This document shows, piece by piece, positions 27,864 through 38,100 of a DNA stretch of 64,000 bases; position 1 is the stretch's first letter; the number at the start of each line of letters is the position of its first letter. Under the pieces are notes generated by a model. That model saw nothing but the letters and a program-made list of their open reading frames with translations. It was not told where the DNA came from and made no database searches. The position numbers and the translations under genes were made by a program. The stretch covers positions 558,001 to 622,000 of the forward strand of contig NZ_CM001022.1 in NCBI RefSeq assembly GCF_000165795.1, in the 5' to 3' direction. The DNA comes from Aminomonas paucivorans DSM 12260. GTDB lineage: Bacteria; Synergistota; Synergistia; Synergistales; Synergistaceae.

Positions 27864-27894
27864 GAAGGGAGACCGTCGCGGACGGTCTCCCTTC
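27864..27894 (+). terminator. Hairpin terminator after the NuoEFG-like genes
   Basis: Perfect 14-bp stem (27864-27877 / 27881-27894) with a 3-nt loop and no strong T run. It lies midway between the NuoG-like stop and the ferredoxin start. Confidence 0.6.
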
Positions 27895-28000
27895 GTGCTT
27901 CGAAAGACCCGTCCGAAGGGAGGGGGAAAGACCCGTCGTCCGAGGGAGTCTTGAGGAAGGACAAGAGGCAGGATCCACAGGAGGGAGGAGAGGAGCGACT

Positions 28001-28477
28001 ATGGAAAAGGTGCTTCTGGTATCGCCGGAGAGGTGCATCGCCTGCGGGAGCTGCGAGCTGGCCTGTTCCTTCTGCAAGGAGGGGGAGTTCCGGCCTGCGG
28101 TGTCCCGCATCGCCGTCCACCGGTTCGAGAAGGGGCAGAACATCCCCATGACCTGCTTCCAGTGCGAGGACGCGGCGTGCCTCAAGGTCTGCAAGACCGG
28201 GGCCCTGTATCGGGACGCCGACGGGGTGGTGCAGGTGGACCGGGAGAAGTGCATCGGCTGTCGCATGTGCGTCATGGCCTGTCCCTTCGGGAACATCCTC
28301 TACCACCGTGAGGTCAAGAGGGTTCTCAAGTGCGACCAGTGCGGCGGGGATCCGCAGTGCGTCGCCTTCTGTCCCACCAAGGCCATCGAGTACCTGCCCG
28401 CGGAGACCGCCAACCTGAACCGCAAGCGGAACTTCGCCGCCAAGATGGCCCAGGCTCTGGAGGAGGTGAAGGACTAG
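28001..28477 (+). CDS. Four-cluster ferredoxin-like electron-transfer subunit
   Basis: The 158-residue protein is of the HycB/DmsB/AorA type: [42 protein letters not shown] and [15 protein letters not shown], for four [4Fe-4S] clusters. It is directly followed by the AOR gene with no gap, so it is most likely the electron carrier subunit of that enzyme, as in known AorA-AorB pairs. Confidence 0.9.
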   Translation: MEKVLLVSPERCIACGSCELACSFCKEGEFRPAVSRIAVHRFEKGQNIPMTCFQCEDAACLKVCKTGALYRDADGVVQVDREKCIGCRMCVMACPFGNILYHREVKRVLKCDQCGGDPQCVAFCPTKAIEYLPAETANLNRKRNFAAKMAQALEEVKD

Positions 28478-30277
28478 ATGTACGGCTGGACGGGAAACGT
28501 GCTGCGCGTGAACCTGGCCGACGGGTCCTTCCGCAGGGAGGCCCTGAGGGAGGACCTGGCCCGGGACTATCTGGGCGCCCGGGGTCTGGGGACCCGCTAC
28601 TTCGTGGACGAGGTGGACCCGATGGTGGACCCCCTCGCCCCGGAAAACAAGCTCTTCTTCGTCGCCGGCCCCCTCACGGGGACCCTGGCCACCTCCGCGG
28701 GACGGTTCAACGTGGTGGCCAAAAGCCCCCTCACCGGGACCATCGGGGCCTCCAACTCCGGGGGCTACTGGGGGCCGGAGCTGAAGTTCGCCGGCTGGGA
28801 CATGGTGGTCCTGGAGGGGAAATCCCCCAAGCCGGTGTACCTGTACCTCTACAACGACAAGGCGGAGCTTCGGGACGCCTCCGCCCTGTGGGGCAAGGAC
28901 ACCCACGAGGCCACGGACCTGCTCCTGGGGGAGACGGACCCGGAGGCCAAGGTGGCCTGCATCGGCCCGGCGGGGGAGAATCTGGTCCTTTTGGCCAACA
29001 TCATCAACGACAAGCACCGTGCCCCCGGTCGGGGCGGCATGGGGGCCGTCATGGGCTCCAAGAACGTGAAGGCCCTGGTGGTGCGAGGCACCAAGGGGGT
29101 CCGGGTGGCGGACAGGGAGGCCTTCCTGGACGCGGTCAAACAGGCCCGGGCCAAGCTGGCGGCCCACCCCGTCACCTCCGGCGGCCTGCCCCTCTACGGG
29201 ACCAACGTGCTGGTGAACATCCTCAACCAGTCCGGCGGGCTGCCCACCCGGAACTTCCAGACGGGGGTCTTCGAGGGGGCGGACAGGATCGGGGGAGAGA
29301 CCCAGCGGGACACCCGACTGCACCGCAACAAGGGATGCTTCGGCTGCACCGTGGCCTGCGGCCGGGTCTCCTTCGCCGCGGACCCCTACGCCCACGAGGG
29401 GGAGGGGCCGGAGTACGAGTCCACCTGGTCCTTCGGGGCGGACTGCGGGGTGGACGACATCGACGCCATCGCCGTGGCCAACTACCGGTGTAACGAGCTG
29501 GGTCTGGACACCATCTCCCTGGGCAGCACCCTGGCCTGCGCCATGGAGCTGTACGAACGGGGCTACCTGGATCGCCAGACCGCCGGGCACGACCTGCGCT
29601 TCGGCAACGCCCGGGCCATGGTGGATCTGGTGGAGGATGCGGGGTATCGTCGGGGCTTCGGAGAGCTGTTGGGCCAGGGTTCCTGGCGCCTGGCCAGCCA
29701 CTTCGGCCACCCGGAGCTTTCCATGACCGTGAAGAAACAGGAGATGCCCGCCTACGATCCTCGGGCCATCCAGGGAATCGGTCTGAACTACGCCACCAGC
29801 AATCGCGGGGGGTGCCACGTCCGGGGCTACCTCATCTCCCCGGAGATCCTGGGGGTGCCCCAGAAGCTGGATCCCCAGTCCATCGAGGAGAAACCCGCCT
29901 GGGACAAGGTCTTCCAGGACCTCACCGCCGCGGTGGACTCCGCAGGGCTCTGTCTGTTCACCACCTTCGGCATCGGGGGGGAGGAGGTGGCGGCGCAGCT
30001 TGCCGCCGCCACGGGGGTGCCCTACACGGCCGAAGACGTCCTGAAGGTGGGGGAACGGATCTGGAATCTGGAACGGCTCTTCAACCTGAAGGCGGGTTTC
30101 TCCGCCGCCGACGACACCCTGCCGCCCCGTCTCCTGGGGGATCCCATGCCCGAAGGGCCCCACAAGGGCAGGGTGAGCCGGGTTCCGGAGATGCTGCCTC
30201 GGTACTACGAGGCCCGGGGGTGGGACGCCCGGGGAGTCCCCACGCCGGAGAAGCTGGCGGAGCTGGGGCTGGACTAG
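28478..30277 (+). CDS. aor: Tungsten-type aldehyde:ferredoxin oxidoreductase
   Basis: The 599-residue enzyme opens with [13 protein letters not shown] and GARGLGTRY, the standard AOR N-terminus that binds the bis-pterin cofactor, and has [12 protein letters not shown] and [13 protein letters not shown] for the [4Fe-4S] cluster. AOR oxidises aldehydes to acids, or runs in reverse with low-potential electrons. In amino-acid fermenters it handles aldehydes from 2-oxo acids. The start adjoins the ferredoxin subunit stop. A MoaD-like gene follows 25 bp later. Confidence 0.93.
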   Translation: MYGWTGNVLRVNLADGSFRREALREDLARDYLGARGLGTRYFVDEVDPMVDPLAPENKLFFVAGPLTGTLATSAGRFNVVAKSPLTGTIGASNSGGYWGPELKFAGWDMVVLEGKSPKPVYLYLYNDKAELRDASALWGKDTHEATDLLLGETDPEAKVACIGPAGENLVLLANIINDKHRAPGRGGMGAVMGSKNVKALVVRGTKGVRVADREAFLDAVKQARAKLAAHPVTSGGLPLYGTNVLVNILNQSGGLPTRNFQTGVFEGADRIGGETQRDTRLHRNKGCFGCTVACGRVSFAADPYAHEGEGPEYESTWSFGADCGVDDIDAIAVANYRCNELGLDTISLGSTLACAMELYERGYLDRQTAGHDLRFGNARAMVDLVEDAGYRRGFGELLGQGSWRLASHFGHPELSMTVKKQEMPAYDPRAIQGIGLNYATSNRGGCHVRGYLISPEILGVPQKLDPQSIEEKPAWDKVFQDLTAAVDSAGLCLFTTFGIGGEEVAAQLAAATGVPYTAEDVLKVGERIWNLERLFNLKAGFSAADDTLPPRLLGDPMPEGPHKGRVSRVPEMLPRYYEARGWDARGVPTPEKLAELGLD

Positions 30278-30302
30278 GGGCGGTTTCGGGGAGGATCGGG
30301 CG

Positions 30303-30572
30303 GTGAAGGTGCTCTTCTTCGCCACCATCCGGGACCTGACGGGGTGCAAGGAGACCCAGGTCCCTGCGCCCTCTTCGGTGCGGGACCTGCTGGAGGCCCT
30401 CTCGGTCCGCTACGGTTTCGCCTTTCGCCGCAAGGCCCTGGAGGGGACCGAACCCTCCCCGGAACTCATCGTGCTGGTGAACGGCCACCACATCGCCCAC
30501 CTCCGGGGAGGGGACACCCCCCTCTCGGAAGGGGATCAGGTGAGCCTCTTCCCCGTCATCGGCGGGGGATGA
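30303..30572 (+). CDS. MoaD/ThiS-family sulfur carrier protein
   Basis: The 89-residue beta-grasp protein begins MKVLFFATIRDLTG and ends FPVIGGG, with the C-terminal Gly-Gly that is thiocarboxylated. Such proteins donate sulfur for molybdopterin/tungstopterin. AOR clusters often carry one, so this is probably dedicated to the AOR cofactor. Confidence 0.9.
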   Translation: MKVLFFATIRDLTGCKETQVPAPSSVRDLLEALSVRYGFAFRRKALEGTEPSPELIVLVNGHHIAHLRGGDTPLSEGDQVSLFPVIGGG

Positions 30573-30600
30573 GGGAGAAAGGGAAACGGACGAAGGACGC

Positions 30601-30629
30601 CGGGGAGGGCCCGTGAAGGGTCCTCCCCG
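30601..30629 (+). terminator. Terminator after the AOR operon
   Basis: Twelve-bp arms CGGGGAGGGCCC (30601-30612) and GGGTCCTCCCCG (30618-30629) with one G-U pair; a TCTTTC stretch follows. Confidence 0.6.
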
Positions 30630-30683
30630 GTCCGTCTTTCGGCCCGTCCCGTCTGCGGGTAAGATGGGGCGGGAGGTGGTCCC

Positions 30684-31007
30684 ATGAGACGGATCGTCTT
30701 GAGCGTCCTGGCGGCGCTGTGTCTTGGCGTCCTCGGGGCGGGGGAGGTCTCGGCCGCGGGGTGGGGAGCCTACGCGGAGGGGCGGTTGGAGCTGTTCCGG
30801 CCCCGAATCCTGCTGGTGTACCCCCGGGGAAGGGACGTGGACGCCCGGGAGGTGCGGATTCCCGACGGTCGCTACGAGATCCTCAACTACGGATGGGACA
30901 ACGTGAACCTGGTGATCAACTGCCGTCGCCTGTCCGGAAACGGGCCTCGGGCCCTGCGCTTCGTGTACATCACCCCCCACCGCTGGCACGCCGAAACCCC
31001 CTACTAG
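30684..31007 (+). CDS. Small exported protein of unknown function
   Basis: The 107-residue protein has a clear signal peptide (MRRIVLSVLAALCLGVLGAG, cleavage near VSA-AG). The short mature part is rich in Tyr, Arg and Asn and contains no motif I know. ATG 30684 follows GGGAGGTGG. The next gene starts 44 bp later on the same strand. Confidence 0.65.
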   Translation: MRRIVLSVLAALCLGVLGAGEVSAAGWGAYAEGRLELFRPRILLVYPRGRDVDAREVRIPDGRYEILNYGWDNVNLVINCRRLSGNGPRALRFVYITPHRWHAETPY

Positions 31008-31051
31008 GGGAGCGGCGTCGCCGGACGGAACCCACCCCAAGGGAGGCCGCC

Positions 31052-32572
31052 ATGAACTCCGATCCCGGTTCCTTCGTCCTCGCCCAGAACGAGAACCCCG
31101 TGCTCTTCCGTCCCCGGATGGGCAACCGCCACGGCCTCATCACCGGGGCCACGGGCACGGGGAAGACCGTGACCCTCCAGGTCCTGGCGGAGAACTTCAG
31201 CCGCCTGGGGGTGCCGGTGTTCCTGCCGGACGTGAAGGGAGACCTCTCGGGCCTCGCCCGTCCCGGTACCCCGGCGCCGGCCATCGACCGGCGCCGGGAG
31301 ATGCTGGGCGTCGCGGACCACCCCTTCGAGGGGTACCCCCTGCTCTTCTGGGACCTCTTCGGTCGGGCGGGGCTGCCGTTGCGCACCACCGTCTCGGACA
31401 TGGGCCCCCTGCTCCTCTCCCGGCTCTTCGACCTCAACGAGACCCAAAGCGGCGTGCTCTCGGTGCTCTTCCGCATGGCCGACGACGAGGGCCTCCTGCT
31501 GCTGGACCTGAAGGACCTGCGGGCCCTCCTGTCCTTCGTCCAGGAAAAGGACACCATGAAGGAGGTCTCTGCCCGGTACGGCCTCGTCTCCGCCGCCTCC
31601 CTGGGGGCGATCCAGCGGGCCCTCCTGACCCTGGAGGAACAGGGAGGGGAGCACCTCTTCGGGGAGCCCATGCTCCGGGTGGCGGATCTGCTGGGCAACG
31701 ACGACCGGGGCTACGGGCGCATCAACGTCCTGGCGGCGGACGAGCTGATCCAGCGCCCTCGGCTTTACGCGGCCTTCCTCCTGTGGCTCCTGTCGGAGCT
31801 GTACGAGAACCTCCCCGAGGTGGGGGACCTGGACAAGCCCCGGCTCATCCTCTGCTTCGACGAGGCCCACCTGATCTTCCGGGACGCCCCGGAGGCCCTC
31901 ATGGAGAAGGTGGAGCTGGTGGTGCGTCTCATCCGCTCCAAGGGGGTGGGGGTCTACTTCATCACCCAGAACCCCGCGGACGTCCCGGAGGTCATCCTGG
32001 GACAGCTGGGCAATCGGGTGATGCACGCCCTGCGGGCCTTCACCCCCAAGGATCAGAAGGCCGTCCGGGCCGCCGCCCAGACCTTCCGGCAGAACCCCCG
32101 GGTGGACGCGGAGAAGGTCCTGACGGAGCTGGAGGTGGGGGAGGCCCTGGTCTCCCTGCTGGACCCCAAGGGAGTCCCCCTGCCGGTGGAACGGGCCTGG
32201 GTGCTGCCCCCCCGGTCCCAGATCGGCCCCATCCCCTCGGAGGAGCGCCGACGCATCGGCGCCTTGAGCCCCCTGGCGTCCCTCTACGAGGAGGAGGTGG
32301 ATCGGGAGTCGGCCTACGAAAAGCTCTCCCGCCGGGTGGAGGCGTCGTCCCCGGAGCCGGAGGCGCTTCCCCCCACCCCGCCGAAGCGGCCGGAGCGGGC
32401 CGAACCGGACCCCTTGCCCCCGCGCTCCGAGCGGCCCCCCCTGCGCCGGGGGGACACCCTGCTGGAGGCCATGGCCAAAAGCGCCATGCGCGCCGCCAGC
32501 TCCCAGCTGGGGCGCACCCTGGTGCGCAGCGTCCTGGGATCCCTCCTGGGGGGGAGCACCCGCAGGTTCTGA
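31052..32572 (+). CDS. HerA/YjgR-family (DUF853) ATPase
   Basis: The 506-residue P-loop ATPase has Walker A TGATGTGKTVT, Walker B LILCFDEAHLIF and a late ITQNPADVPEVIL sensor motif, as in the YjgR/DUF853 group of HerA-FtsK ATPases. The C-terminal 100 residues are Pro/Arg-rich and probably disordered. The family probably pumps DNA or remodels protein complexes, but no function is firmly known. ATG 31052 follows GGGAGG. Confidence 0.85.
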   Translation: MNSDPGSFVLAQNENPVLFRPRMGNRHGLITGATGTGKTVTLQVLAENFSRLGVPVFLPDVKGDLSGLARPGTPAPAIDRRREMLGVADHPFEGYPLLFWDLFGRAGLPLRTTVSDMGPLLLSRLFDLNETQSGVLSVLFRMADDEGLLLLDLKDLRALLSFVQEKDTMKEVSARYGLVSAASLGAIQRALLTLEEQGGEHLFGEPMLRVADLLGNDDRGYGRINVLAADELIQRPRLYAAFLLWLLSELYENLPEVGDLDKPRLILCFDEAHLIFRDAPEALMEKVELVVRLIRSKGVGVYFITQNPADVPEVILGQLGNRVMHALRAFTPKDQKAVRAAAQTFRQNPRVDAEKVLTELEVGEALVSLLDPKGVPLPVERAWVLPPRSQIGPIPSEERRRIGALSPLASLYEEEVDRESAYEKLSRRVEASSPEPEALPPTPPKRPERAEPDPLPPRSERPPLRRGDTLLEAMAKSAMRAASSQLGRTLVRSVLGSLLGGSTRRF

Positions 32573-32600
32573 ACCCCTCGCCCCTGGGACTCGAAAAACG

Positions 32601-32647
32601 GACGAAGGGGCGGGACCTCCCTACAAGGGAGAGCCCGCCCCTTCGTC
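32601..32647. terminator. Bidirectional terminator between convergent genes
   Basis: Fourteen-bp arms (32601-32614 / 32634-32647) with an inner TCCCT/AGGGA stem lie between the HerA-like gene and the efflux operon end. Confidence 0.7.
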
Positions 32648-32666
32648 ATGGTGTGTCCGAAGTCTC

Positions 32667-33809
32667 TCAGTCCGAGGAGACGCGGTCGCCGTCTGTCAGG
32701 GCGTCGCCGCCCCCCACCACCACCCGGTCCCCGGAGGCCACGCCGGAGAGGATCTGCACCCGGTCAGGCAGGACGAGGCCCACCGTCACGGCCCGACGCC
32801 GCGCCTTCCCGTCCTCCACCACGAAGACCCCCCCGTCCCGGATCACCGTCGGGGGCAGGGTCAGGGCGTCCTTCGCCGTGGCCTCCACCAGGAACACCTT
32901 GGCGAACATGCCCGGCTTGAGGGGGGCCTCCGAGCCTCCGTTGGGCACCTGCACCTCCACCCGGGCGGTGCGGGTGGAGGGGTCCACGTAGGGGTCGATG
33001 CGTCGCACCGTCCCCGTCACCTCCCGCCCCGGGAAGCCCTCCCCGGTGAGGAGCCCCGTCATCCCCTCCCGCACCCGGGGGAGCTGGTTCTCCGGGACCT
33101 GGATCACCGCCTTGAGGGTGTCGATCTGCGCCACCTCCGCCACCGGGGAGGAGACCCCCAGAAGGGCCCCCGGGGCCAGGTCGTAGTCCTTCAGCACCAC
33201 CCCGTCCATGGGGGCCAGGATGACGAACTCCGACCGGTTCACCTGCTGGGCCTGGAGGCTGGCCTGGGACTGCCGCACCGTGGCGACGGCGCGGTTGTAC
33301 GCCGCCTGGGCGGTCTGCAGGGTGGTGACCCGGGTGTCCAGCTCCTGTTTGGTGGCGTAGCCCTCCGCCAGCAGTTTGCGGTACCGCTCCCGTTCCCGCT
33401 GGGCCTGCTCCAGTTCCGCCCGGGCCTGGTCCAGCCCCGCCCGGTTCACCGCCGTCTGGGCGCTCAAGGCCCCCACCTGGGCGTCCTGGTCCCGGTGGTC
33501 CAGCACCGCCAGCACCTGTCCCCGTCGGACCCGGTCCCCCGGGGACACCCGAAGCTCCTTGAGTTTCCCCGATACCTTGGGCACCAGCACCACGTCCTCC
33601 AGGGCCTCCAGGGTGGCGCTGGCGGAGAAGCCCTGCCGCAACAGGGGCTCGGCAGCAGGGGACACCACGTCCACCCGGGCCGCCGCAGGGGGAGGGGGCG
33701 GGGGCACCGCCCGGGAGCGCCCTGCCAGGGAGGCGATCCCCACGATTCCCAGCACCGCCAGCAGGAGCAGCGCTCCCCGTTTGCCCTTCCACAGTTCCCG
33801 GATCTTCAT
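32667..33809 (-). CDS. RND efflux periplasmic adaptor
   Basis: The 380-residue membrane-fusion protein has one N-terminal membrane anchor (LLLLAVLGIVGIASLAG), a Pro-rich linker and a lipoyl half (VVLVPKVSGKLKELRVSPGDRVRRGQ). A coiled-coil hairpin with many Gln/Arg/Glu heptads (about 110-190), the second lipoyl half and a beta-barrel follow. ATG 33809 is chosen because GGAGG lies 8 nt upstream; the ATG at 33827 overlaps the TolC stop but has no good site. Last gene of the operon. Confidence 0.9.
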   Translation of the reverse strand: MKIRELWKGKRGALLLLAVLGIVGIASLAGRSRAVPPPPPPAAARVDVVSPAAEPLLRQGFSASATLEALEDVVLVPKVSGKLKELRVSPGDRVRRGQVLAVLDHRDQDAQVGALSAQTAVNRAGLDQARAELEQAQRERERYRKLLAEGYATKQELDTRVTTLQTAQAAYNRAVATVRQSQASLQAQQVNRSEFVILAPMDGVVLKDYDLAPGALLGVSSPVAEVAQIDTLKAVIQVPENQLPRVREGMTGLLTGEGFPGREVTGTVRRIDPYVDPSTRTARVEVQVPNGGSEAPLKPGMFAKVFLVEATAKDALTLPPTVIRDGGVFVVEDGKARRRAVTVGLVLPDRVQILSGVASGDRVVVGGGDALTDGDRVSSD

Positions 33810-33823
33810 CCTACCGTCCTCCT

Positions 33824-35131
33824 TCATCGGGCCTTCAGGGCCTGGTCCACCAGGATCCCCTGGGACCGCCACAGTCGAGCCAGGGCCACCCGGTGGTCTC
33901 TTTGTGCCCCGGAGAGCTTCTGGCGGGCCTCCGTCACGGAGGTTCGGGCCGCCAGCACGTCCAGCTGGGTGTCCACGCCCTCCCGGTAGCCCACCTCCGC
34001 CAGCCGCAGGCTCTCCCGGGCCAGATCCAGGTTCTTCCTGGCCGAAGTCACCGCCTCGGCGGCGCTGTTCAGGGTCAGCCCCGCGTCCACCACCTCCGCC
34101 CGGACCGCATCCTCCTTCTGGGACACGCTCTGCTCCGTCTGTCGGAGGACCGCGCTCTCCTGGGTCACCTTGCCCCGGGTCTTCCCCCCGTCGAAGAGGG
34201 GGACGCTCACGTTCAGCGTGGCGATCCAGTCGTCGTCCTTCGTGTTGGAGGAGGGGTTGGAGTCGTAGACGAACTGGTAGGACCCCGTGAGGGTCACCGT
34301 GGGCCGCATCCCCGCTTTGGCGATGTCCACCGCCTGTTTCTGGATCGCCGCGGCGGTGCGCAGGGCCAGCAGGTCAGGGCGACGGTTCAGGGCCTGGGCC
34401 GCCAGGGATGGCGCGTCCACCGAGACAGCCGTCACAGTCAGATCCCCCGAGACCACCGTGGGGGCCTCCGGGGGCAGCCTCAGCAGGGTGAACAGCACGA
34501 TCCGGGCGGCGGAGAGGTTGTTGGCGGCGGTGATCACGTCCACCCGGGCGTTCTCCCGCTGCTGTTCCATCCGGGACAGGTCCAGCCTGGTGGACAGGCC
34601 CAGCTCCAGGCGCTTGCGAAGGTCCTTCGTGGCCTTGTCGTAGTATCCCAGGGCATCCTCGGCGGTCTTCAGGTTCTCCCCCCGAAGCAGCACCCCGCAG
34701 AAGGCCTCGTAGACCTTCAGCGCCACGGTCTCTCGGGTCTCCTCCAGGGATTCCTGAGCCTTCTGCCGGTTCAGCAGGGCCTGCTGCTCCCCCGCCCGGA
34801 TCACCCCTCCGGCGTAGAGGGTCTGGGAGAGGGCCAGGGAGCCCGTCCCCTCCCGTTCGGGCTTGGAAGAGTCCTCGTTGCGCCCCGTGGCGCTGCCCAC
34901 CGCGGAAAGGGCGGGCAGCAGGGCCGACCGGGCCTGGGTCAGCAGGCCCTCCGCCTTGTCCAACTCCTCCTTGGCCCGGGCCACCTCCAGGTTCGTCTCC
35001 AGCCCCAGCGACAGGGCCTCCTCCAGGGAGAGGTCCGCCGGAGTCTCCGACGCCCCCAAGGATCCCGCAGGTACCAGAAGCAGCAGAGCCGTAAGGCCCG
35101 CCAGGATATTGCGACGAAGAATGCGGTTCAT
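33824..35131 (-). CDS. TolC-family outer-membrane efflux channel
   Basis: The 435-residue protein has a signal peptide and two OEP repeats of long helices and strands (LSLEEALSLGLETNLEVARAKEEL opens the first). The second ends with AEVGYREGVDTQLDVLAARTSV, a strong TolC hallmark. ATG 35131 has GGGAGG 9 nt upstream; a GTG six bases earlier overlaps the RND stop. It forms the exit duct for the pump genes on both sides. Confidence 0.92.
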   Translation of the reverse strand: MNRILRRNILAGLTALLLLVPAGSLGASETPADLSLEEALSLGLETNLEVARAKEELDKAEGLLTQARSALLPALSAVGSATGRNEDSSKPEREGTGSLALSQTLYAGGVIRAGEQQALLNRQKAQESLEETRETVALKVYEAFCGVLLRGENLKTAEDALGYYDKATKDLRKRLELGLSTRLDLSRMEQQRENARVDVITAANNLSAARIVLFTLLRLPPEAPTVVSGDLTVTAVSVDAPSLAAQALNRRPDLLALRTAAAIQKQAVDIAKAGMRPTVTLTGSYQFVYDSNPSSNTKDDDWIATLNVSVPLFDGGKTRGKVTQESAVLRQTEQSVSQKEDAVRAEVVDAGLTLNSAAEAVTSARKNLDLARESLRLAEVGYREGVDTQLDVLAARTSVTEARQKLSGAQRDHRVALARLWRSQGILVDQALKAR

Positions 35132-35133
35132 GC

Positions 35134-38100
35134 TCACTTGCCTCCCGTGGGGGTCGGTTCCCCCGTATTGACGAATTTGCGTCCCGGACGAAGCCCCCCC
35201 AGCCAGCGCAGCAGGGCTCGGGCCCGGTCTCGGGCGTCGTCCAGCACCAGGTACACCACCGGCACCACGAACAGGGTCAGGAGGGTGGAGGTGACCAGAC
35301 CTCCCACCACCGCCACCGCCATGGGCTGACGCATCTCCGCCCCCTCCCCCAGCTTCAGGGCCACCGGCAGGGAGCCCACCATGGTGGACACGGCGGTCAT
35401 GAGGATGGGACGAAGGCGCAACGGCCCCGCCGCCAGGGCTGCGGCCACCTTGTTGGTTCCCCGGGCCCGCTCCTGGTTGATGAAGTCCACCAGGATGATG
35501 CCGTTGTTCACCACGATGCCCACCAGGAGGATGATGCCCATGAAGCTCATCATGTCCAGGTTGTTCCCCGCCAGGAAGAGCAGCCCGAAGGCCCCGGGGG
35601 TGAGCAGGGGCAGGGAGAACATCACCGTGAAGGGGTGGAGGAACGACTCGAACTGGATCGCCATGACCAGGTACACCAGGGCGATGGCCACCAGAAGCGC
35701 CGTGATGAGCCGCCCGAAGTCCTCCCGCTGGGTCTTGGACCGTCCCGTGGCCTGGATGCGGATGTCCCCGTCCTTCGGGATGTGCCTCCGGAGGGTTTGT
35801 TCCACCAGGACCATGCCTTCTCCGGAGGAGAAGCCCGGTCCCACGTTGGCGCTGATCTCCAGGGAACTCTGCCGGGCGTAGCGCTTCACCACGTTGGGGG
35901 CCCGCACCTCCCGCACCGACACCAGCCCGGGCACCCGAACGATCTGCCCCGCCCCGTTGCGCACCGCGATGCGCTCCACGTCAACCGGGGAGGACCGCAT
36001 GGACCGGTCCGCCATGAGGCGGATGTCGTACCGGAAGCCCCGATCCTTGAAGACCCCCGCCTTGAGCCCCCCGAAGAAGGCCTGCACCTCCGTGGACAGG
36101 TCCCGGATGTTCAGGTTCATGTCGTCCGTGCGGCCCCGGTTCAGGTCGATCTGCAGCTGCGGCTTGTCCAGCCGCACGTCCGTCTTCAGGTCCAGGAGTC
36201 GCCCGTCCCGGCGCAGGTCCGCCAGGACCTTGTCGGACACCGCCACCAGCTCCTCCGGGGTGCCCCCCACCAGGGTCATGGTGAGGTCCGCCCCCCCCCG
36301 GGTGGCGTAGGTGAGCTTGGCGTCCCGGTACCCCGAGAGGTCCCGGCGTACCCGGGCCATGACCTCCGTCACTCCCGGGCGTTCTCGGCGGGGCACCAGC
36401 TCCACCGTGAGGGTACCTTTGTTGACCTCCTGCCCCATGCCGGAGCCTACCTCCCCGTAGGTGTAGGCCACCGAGGGGTCGGTGCGCACCTGCCGGTCCA
36501 TCTTCACCAGGAGCCGTTCCGTCTCCTCCAGGGAGGTGCCAGAAGGCAGTTCCACGCTGATGTTGAAGGACCCCTGGTCGTCGGAGGGAAAGAACCCGGT
36601 GCCCACGTGGGCGGCGAAGAACAGCCCCAGGGCGAAGAGCCCCACCGCCGCCCCCAGGGTCACCCACCGGAAGGCCACCGCCTTCTCCAGGGCCACCCGG
36701 TAGGCCTGCTCCAACCCCTCCAGGAGCCCCTCCACCCAACGGGCGAGGCGTCCCGGGTGGTCCTTGTGGAGGATCCGGGAGCACAGGAAGGGGGTCAGGG
36801 ACAGGGACAGCAGCAGGGACAGCAGGATGGTGCAGACCACCGTGATCCCGAAGGAGTAGAAGAACCGCCCCACGATGCCCCCCATGAAGGCCACCGGGGC
36901 GAACACCGCCACCGTGGTGGTGGCTCCCCCCAGCACCGAGAAGGCCACCTCGTCGGTGCCCACCTGGCTGGCCCGCAGGGCGGGCATGCCCTCCTCCATG
37001 TGCCGGTGGATGTTCTCCAGCACCACCGTGGTGGCGTCCACCACCATCCCCACCGCCAGGGAGATCCCCATCATGGTCAGGTTGTTCACCGAAAGCCCCA
37101 AACCCTTCATGAAGAGGAAGCTCCCCAGGAGACACACGGGGATGGTGATCACCGCCACGAAGGTCGCCCGGAGGGTGCGCAGGAAGAACAGCATGATGAG
37201 GGAGCACAGGGCCACCGCCTGCATCACGTTGGAGGCCACGCCCTTCATGGAGCGGCGCACGAAGTCCGCCTGGTTGGAGAGGACCTTCAGCTCGATGCCC
37301 TTGGGAGCCTCCCGGCGCAGTTCCTCCAGCATCTTCAGGGTCCCGTCCGCCACCGCCACCTCGTTGGCCCCCCGCTGCTTGCGCACCGTCAGGAAGAGCA
37401 CGCCTTGACCGTTGTAACTGGCCCCGTCGGTGCGCTCCGCGAAGCCGTCCTCCACCCGGGCCACGTCCCGCAGGCGGATCACGCTGCCCTTCCGCACCGC
37501 CACGGGCAGAGAGGCCAGATCCTCCACGGTGCCGTATTCCCCCGTCAGGCGCAGCTCCACCTTCCGGCGGTCCGTCTGCACGCTTCCCGCAGGCAGCTCC
37601 ACGTGCTTGTTCTTGATGGCGTCGGACACGTCCTTCACCGTCAGGCTCCGGGCCTCCAGAAGCGCCGGGTCCAGCCACAGCCGGATCTCCCGCTCCCGCA
37701 GCCCCGGGGTGCCCACGTCCCCCACGCCGCTCACCGACTGGAGCCGCGCCTTGGCCACCTTGTCGGCGAACTGGACCTTCTCCCGGTACGACGCGGGACC
37801 CAGCACCGCCACCGTCACCAGGGCGTCGTCTCCGATGGTGAACTTCTGCACCACCGGGGTCTCCGCCTCGTCGGGCAGGTCCGACAGGGCCAGGTTCACC
37901 TTGTCCCGCACGTCCGCCGCCGCCGCGTCCACGTCCCGGCCCAGGTCGAACTGCACCGTGGTCACCGAGCGTCCCTCGTAGCTGCTGGAGGCCAGGCTTT
38001 CGATGCCGGAGATGCTGGATAGCTTCTCCTCGATCACGTCCGCCACGTCGTGGTCCATCACCGTGGCGCTGGCCCCCTTCATGACGGTGGTCACCGTCAC

